Shown in pieces: positions 59,239 through 64,000 of a DNA stretch of 64,000 bases. Below the pieces are notes generated by a model. That model saw only the letters and a list, made by a program, of their open reading frames with translations. It was not told where the DNA came from and searched no databases. Position 1 is the first letter of the stretch, and every line of letters starts with the position of its first letter. The DNA comes from Paragonimus skrjabini miyazakii (lineage: Eukaryota; Platyhelminthes; Trematoda; Plagiorchiida; Troglotrematidae): positions 1-64,000 of the forward strand of contig JTDE01021564.1 in assembly GCA_014338405.1 (NCBI GenBank), in the 5' to 3' direction. Position numbers and translations under genes: made by a program.

Positions 59239-59600
59239 TCTATTTCTACCCGATGTAAAGTGGCGACGGTGTAGCACTTTTCGATCTGTATAGTAGCACA
59301 ACGAGCAGTCATAACTGTATCAGGCTGCTTGTTGTTAGCTTGTTCAGAAGTAACCCTTTCCCAGTATCCGACCGAATACAAGTGGGAATATGAAGTCTTT
59401 TTTTACAGGTATTGCCCAACCCGATTAACCAATCAACAAGTTGAGGAACTTTGGTGCAAGGAAGTGCTTCACAGTATATGACACTTTATAAAATGTTTCT
59501 ACTGTTTTCGGTAATATGCTTATGTAGACCCGATTTTGAGCTAACACCATGTCTACGCATGAACTTCGCCAGCTGTTGACACTGGCTTGACTTCAAAGGT
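59239..59600 (-). CDS. Upstream exons of the thioredoxin-fold gene
   Basis: Two overlapping minus-strand frames are open at about 59400-59590: one has MVLAQNRVYISILPKTVETF and YKVSYTVKHFLAPKF, the other CEALPCTKVPQLVDWLIGLG with a GTAAAA donor. The first resembles the LP.TVE.FYD start of GST-kappa. A further small exon (acceptor TGTGCTACTATACAG, donor GTAGAA, reading RKVLHRRHFTS) at about 59250-59286 would join both this and the exon at 59126 in phase. Exact borders are not settled. Confidence 0.4.
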
Positions 59601-59879
59601 AACATTCACAAACATCGATTACTGTCCACATATCCTGTGGGAATGACATATAATTTTATAATGCACATAACCAACTCTACTGTGTGATGTACATTTCCTT
59701 AAACCACTTGTCAAACATTTTGAGATAAATTACACCTAAAATGCACAATCATGTAAGTGAACACCAATGAAATGATACAACTTTATTGGACCAGAGGTAG
59801 AGGAGAACGTCCTTGTGACAGTGCGACGATTTCAGATAAGCAGGTAAAATGACCAGATCACGTAAATGCGTTTGATTCA

Positions 59880-60190
59880 ACCAGAACTAAACCCACGTAG
59901 TACACTTCAGTCTGCTTGTGTGGTGTGGACAAACGTGCTTTACACATACATGAAGCGCATCTGTGTGTAGCATCTCAAACAGGATATCGCATTGATTCCA
60001 CTTCGAGGACGTTCGCACAGGTTTCTATTTTCATTGGACGGTCTCTCATCTTCGACGGCGAGCTATCGAAGGATTGTTGGTTAACGTGGTTATCCAACAA
60101 GTCTGAGGTTAAAATAAAACGTCTGTGGCAAAGAGTCGAAGGCAAGTCATTCAACCATGATACTCAGTCGATAGGTTATTGTGTTTAAGG
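59880..60190 (+). mobile_element. LINE reverse-transcriptase C-terminal remnant
   Basis: The frame at 59916-60185 contains FAQVSIFIGRSLIFDGELSK then LSNKSEVKIKRLWQRVEGKS. These fit the F.YLGS.I...G pattern followed by R...A...L...W, found just after the polymerase core of RTE/CR1-type LINEs. The expected LLYG.E.W motif downstream is not intact. No polymerase catalytic motif is visible upstream. Probably an old fragment; assignment is from recalled patterns. Confidence 0.48.
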
Positions 60191-60199
60191 TTGACACCT

Positions 60200-62290
60200 A
60201 CGTGAAATGATCATAACGCAACTTTTCGTGCTCACTGGAGACTAGGTAATTCATAAGCTTACTAAGCCGAATGTGGCGTTATGGTTCAGCCAGCACCTGT
60301 TCTGAAGCGGTGGATAGAGACATAATATGAAATCTGATCGGTCGGATACGGTGATGAGAATTCGGATCTGTAGTGGAAACCAGAGTACGGGATTTCGTAG
60401 ATTTAATGCGAACATGATAGTCAGTGTTTGGTGAGATCGACTTCATTCTCTTTAGTGTTTGGTTAGTTCGCGGTGACTGCTAAACTCTTCATTGATGACA
60501 GAAATAGAACTAACTTTATCATCCAGGGAGCGTCAGCGTATTAACGCATGCAGGCAACCAATTCATTGGTTTCTACACTAGTAACGAATGCATAAATCAC
60601 TACACCAGCAAAGACTATAGTTCAGGTCAATCATAAATTTATTTGCTTTCATCTTTCTTCGGGTTTATCACGGACAGATTAATGCAATACGGTTTCAGAT
60701 AATAAAATCATTTCTCCCCTGAGTTATTTCAAACCATATTTTTAATTTTGCAAGCGGTAACCGGTTCCAATATGGTCGCTCAACAAAGAACCATGTTACA
60801 GTTTCAAAAGTTACCCGAGGTCGGTTATCAACGCTGTTCCATAATTATTTTCTGTTATTATGATAACAAAAGGTAAATCAATTTTTTCTGTTTGAATGTA
60901 ATGTCTAACAATGTGACTTCGAACTTCAGTTAACGGAGTTATGGGTAACAGTCAAAAATGTATTACAAAGTGAGCCGGTCGAAAGGCTTATTTGAATACA
61001 ACGACTGTGATCAGATGTGAATTATGTTCAATTTGACATAATCGAAATCATCCGAAATTCGATTTAAATTACTATTGTGTCCTTGTAAACGATTGGAAAA
61101 TCAGTACAAAAGTCACAATAATTGATTTCTTCTTGTGATATATCGATTAGGTTGGGTAAGATACGCTTTGAGGTTCTCCATTTATCAATCTGTGGATAAT
61201 GAAACTGCACTAAGCCTATCTCTGAACCTCGCAACATAAATGATGACGTTTCTGGTTAAAACAAGACTTTGTCTTTTGAAGTAACCGTTGGCCTACAATA
61301 ATGGCGTGTTCATGTCTAGTCCTTCCAGTTAAATTCTCTATGAAGTAAATACATCGTGGATAGCGTCTTAAATAGAACGTATTTTCGTGTTACTGATGCG
61401 AAGCTGATGAAATCCTGAGATTGACCGGGTCAGGAAGATTTCCTACAGACCGCTCGTTTAATTTGGGCAGTAAACATACGCGCTGGACATGCGGACAGAA
61501 CGACAAACCTGACCGCCGGAATCCATGGCAAAACCTCACACGGATGCCACCTACGTAATCAGTCCTTTGCTTTGCCCTCTGATCAAATTCTTTAACTGGT
61601 TTGACCTGATAATGCAGACATTCACCAAAACAGAGAAGGATTTTACAACAGAGGAGGAGGCACTTCAGCAAACGCCTGAAAACTGGAATATCCTATCTTC
61701 TTGTTCTGATTCCGTCGAATCCATGCCATGCGCACAAACTACTGTCTTCAGCCAATTTGACTGGGCTTTTAACCCCACATGAAATGTATACGAGTTGTAT
61801 AGGAAATACAAATCGTCACATGGATCAGCGAATTATTCTGAGGATGAGGCGGATCACGATCTATTGGAGACTGGCGGTTATGCTAGTGTGTGTGTGTGTA
61901 TGAAGAAGCTGCGCACACGCCAACCATGACTGACATCGTCAAGTGGTTCACGCTTGGTCGGGTTTTAAGTGGCTTTGAGTAGTATGGTCATGGAAGGTGA
62001 AGGGTCGGTTCGAACTGCTTCTGCGCACACAGACATGGATCACTGAGTCTGATAGAGATTGCCCCAGCTGCTGACAGTAATCGCTCTCTGATGTACAAAG
62101 GGTAGGTTTGACGAAAATGGGAAATGATTCAAAAAGATTCACTGACGACTAAGTAACAATCACAAGCGATCGAACCGTATCTGAAATTAGCTTACTTGAA
62201 CAGCTATAACTCCATTTCAGGAAGTATCTACGTATCCTTTCCGATAGCTATCGTGCGGTATGCTCAGCGCAGCCGACCTGGCAACAAAGA
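60200..62290. other. No supported gene
   Basis: Overlapping opposite frames at 61390-61782 have no splice support. This part may include more retroelement debris after the LINE fragment. Confidence 0.35.
61885..61900. repeat. GT dinucleotide repeat
   Basis: Seven GT units. Confidence 0.7.
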
Positions 62291-62329
62291 GCAAGATAAT
62301 ATATACAAGAAGTAAAACAAACCCCAGAC

Positions 62330-62365
62330 AAACTATAGTCAAAACACGTCACAAGTGATTCATGT
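62330..62365 (+). CDS. 36-nt micro-exon candidate
   Basis: TNYSQNTSQVIH between AACCCCAG and a perfect GTAAGT donor, phase 0 at both ends. The acceptor has a poor pyrimidine tract. Confidence 0.22.
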
Positions 62366-62369
62366 AAGT

Positions 62370-64000
62370 TACCATCCTGTTTCAGAATAGATTGCTGTCA
62401 ACTGTACTTGGTCGTGTTCGGCTCGTTGTTCCACCGTCAATCTGATCTTCTGTTTGGATATCTTCACGTTTTGGATTTAAGTACAGATTGTTATTTACAA
62501 AGTGCTGAGGAGAGTTATTTTAAGTAGACGCTTGTCAAGTCTGCTGTACTTTGTTCTGTACAATCTTCGGCCTACAGATCATTTTGTGCTCCAACCACCA
62601 AACAATTGACTAAATGCTTCATGTATTTCAGGGGACGGAACACTGAAAATACAGGCAGTTGTTTTTCCGAACACTCTTTTCATGTACTGACCTCTGAATT
62701 GACAAATAGCATTAGATTTCATCGATAAAATTTGGTTAGAGGGAATCCGCTTAAGTCAAAACAGTCTGAACGGATAACACCTTAGTTTGCGATGTTTGCT
62801 TCTTTGCCAAAATTAGATCCAAATTCCAAACTAGTGATGCTGGCTGAACATGGTCGCAGAGTTGTGCCTCAATTGTCTTTCTTGACTCATCACTATCTTG
62901 TACTGGCTTAACCAAAAGTAAATGAGAAGGTAGTTTAATAAAACATTTTGAATTCATTGTGCTTTAGCGAATGTCCTCCGTGCACTTCCTTAGAGATTAT
63001 GCGCATTCCTATGCGTGGTCGACAGAATGAATGGAAAAACGTCTGACGTATGTGACGAATGTGGAAGAACCGGATTGCCCTGAATGTTTTAAATTGATTT
63101 TCGGAAATGAACACAACTGTTTCGAAAAGACTGGTAATATTATGTAGCGTTATTTGTCTTGAAGACCAGAAAAACTTATTGACTTGGTTAACCGTCCAAA
63201 GTAACTGAAATGAATGCGGGCTCTGCTATCAAGGCAGCCTAAAATTAGACCTGAGGAACACGTGTCAGTTCACTAACAAATTGGCAAGACTAATAACTCA
63301 AATGTCAACTTGTTTAACTAGTGACGCAAAGAGCGAAATCTTGCAGTACCAGACCACTTGTAATTTAACAAGCCAGTGACCTAAAAAGGTGAATGAGCCT
63401 CATTTTGCCGAATATACAAACTTATCGAAACCCATCCTCTAAGGACTCCTCAAATAGACCAGTCAAAAATATCCAGAATTCTCATAACGCACAAAGGGAT
63501 GTATACGCAACAACAATGTGAAAGTTGCATAGAATAATGAGCTCATGTTTGTCACTACTGAAACAGGCCGTGCATCTAAGGGGGAAAATACACCCCCAAT
63601 CCCACATCGGGTTAATTTTGTTGTCACGGCCTAATTATACCATCGATCCTCCGTCTCTGTAAGGTAAGCTTTGTTCTGAGTTCCTCAACAACCATCTTGG
63701 GCTCAGTTACACACAAATGCAAATGACTTACGTACATTAGTGACTGTAGCTCAACAGTACTAATCTAAAGGAACAAACTGTTTCTACTGTCTAACAGTAA
63801 GTGAAAATATAGACTTTCAAACTTATGGACTGTTGAACAGTTATAGACAAATAGATGAAGTTTAATTAGGTAAATATGACGTTATGAAATCTATGTGGTT
63901 TATCTTGGAATTGGTCGCCCAAGAAATACATCCAACAGACAGTTGTTAATTATAAAAAATAACCCACGTACACGTCATATCAAAAGTCACATTGTAGCGA
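62370..64000. other. No supported gene
   Basis: A short block at 63229-63258 (CAAGGCAGCCTAAAATTAGA) may be a decayed SINE-like fragment. Otherwise nothing recognised. Confidence 0.35.

Noticed and set aside
1..64000. CRISPR arrays, prokaryotic operons, ribosomal RNA, intact tRNA genes
   Set aside because: Looked for and not seen; the coding signals are split by introns, so bacterial-type features do not apply.

Overview
The window looks like animal nuclear DNA. It is about 60 percent A+T, has one 100-N scaffold gap (33265-33364), and carries decayed BEL/Pao, LINE and possibly Gypsy retroelements plus short dispersed repeats. Coding sequence is in short exons split by GT..AG introns, many of them only about 40-250 nt. 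The short introns, very small exons and retroelement types suggest a flatworm, probably a digenean fluke. That is inference: no ribosomal or mitochondrial marker is present to prove it.

Most long reading frames (60-120 codons) are no more frequent than chance allows at this base composition, so I did not use length as evidence. Exons were called when a pyrimidine-rich acceptor, a good donor and a continuous frame agreed, and more strongly when neighbouring exons agreed in phase, a poly(A) signal followed, or a protein family could be recognised. All models are hand-built and unverified.

Layout. 0.3-3.7 kb: possible minus-strand exons, then plus-strand exons including a signal-peptide start and a phase-consistent three-exon block. 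4.3-5.8 kb: BEL/Pao gag remnant between inverted short repeats. 6.9-8.5 kb: a candidate last exon, a cysteine-rich membrane protein with poly(A) signals, and a small two-exon candidate. 10.4 kb: long hairpin. 10.9-12.3 kb: LINE endonuclease remnant. 16.6-18.9 kb: minus-strand gene fragments. 19.6-20.5 kb: plus-strand cysteine-rich exons. 22.7-23.1 kb: two plus-strand exons. 25.5-25.8 kb: possible Gypsy RNase H remnant. 26.4-28.4 kb: zinc-ribbon exon, a three-exon minus-strand model and a frame-broken pair. 32.4-33.9 kb: minus-strand gene across the gap. 34.1-34.9 kb: a minus-strand exon and the best-supported complete gene. 41-42.5 kb, 49.4-52.5 kb: scattered exons. 53.5 kb: a nicotinic acetylcholine receptor exon. 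55.2-58.1 kb: secreted-protein start and other exons. 58.6-59.6 kb: minus-strand thioredoxin-fold gene. 59.9-60.2 kb: LINE reverse-transcriptase remnant.

The genes share no visible pathway. The only confident functional assignment is the acetylcholine receptor subunit exon. The 58.6 kb gene is tentatively DsbA/GST-kappa-like, and several models appear to be small secreted or membrane proteins without recognised relatives.
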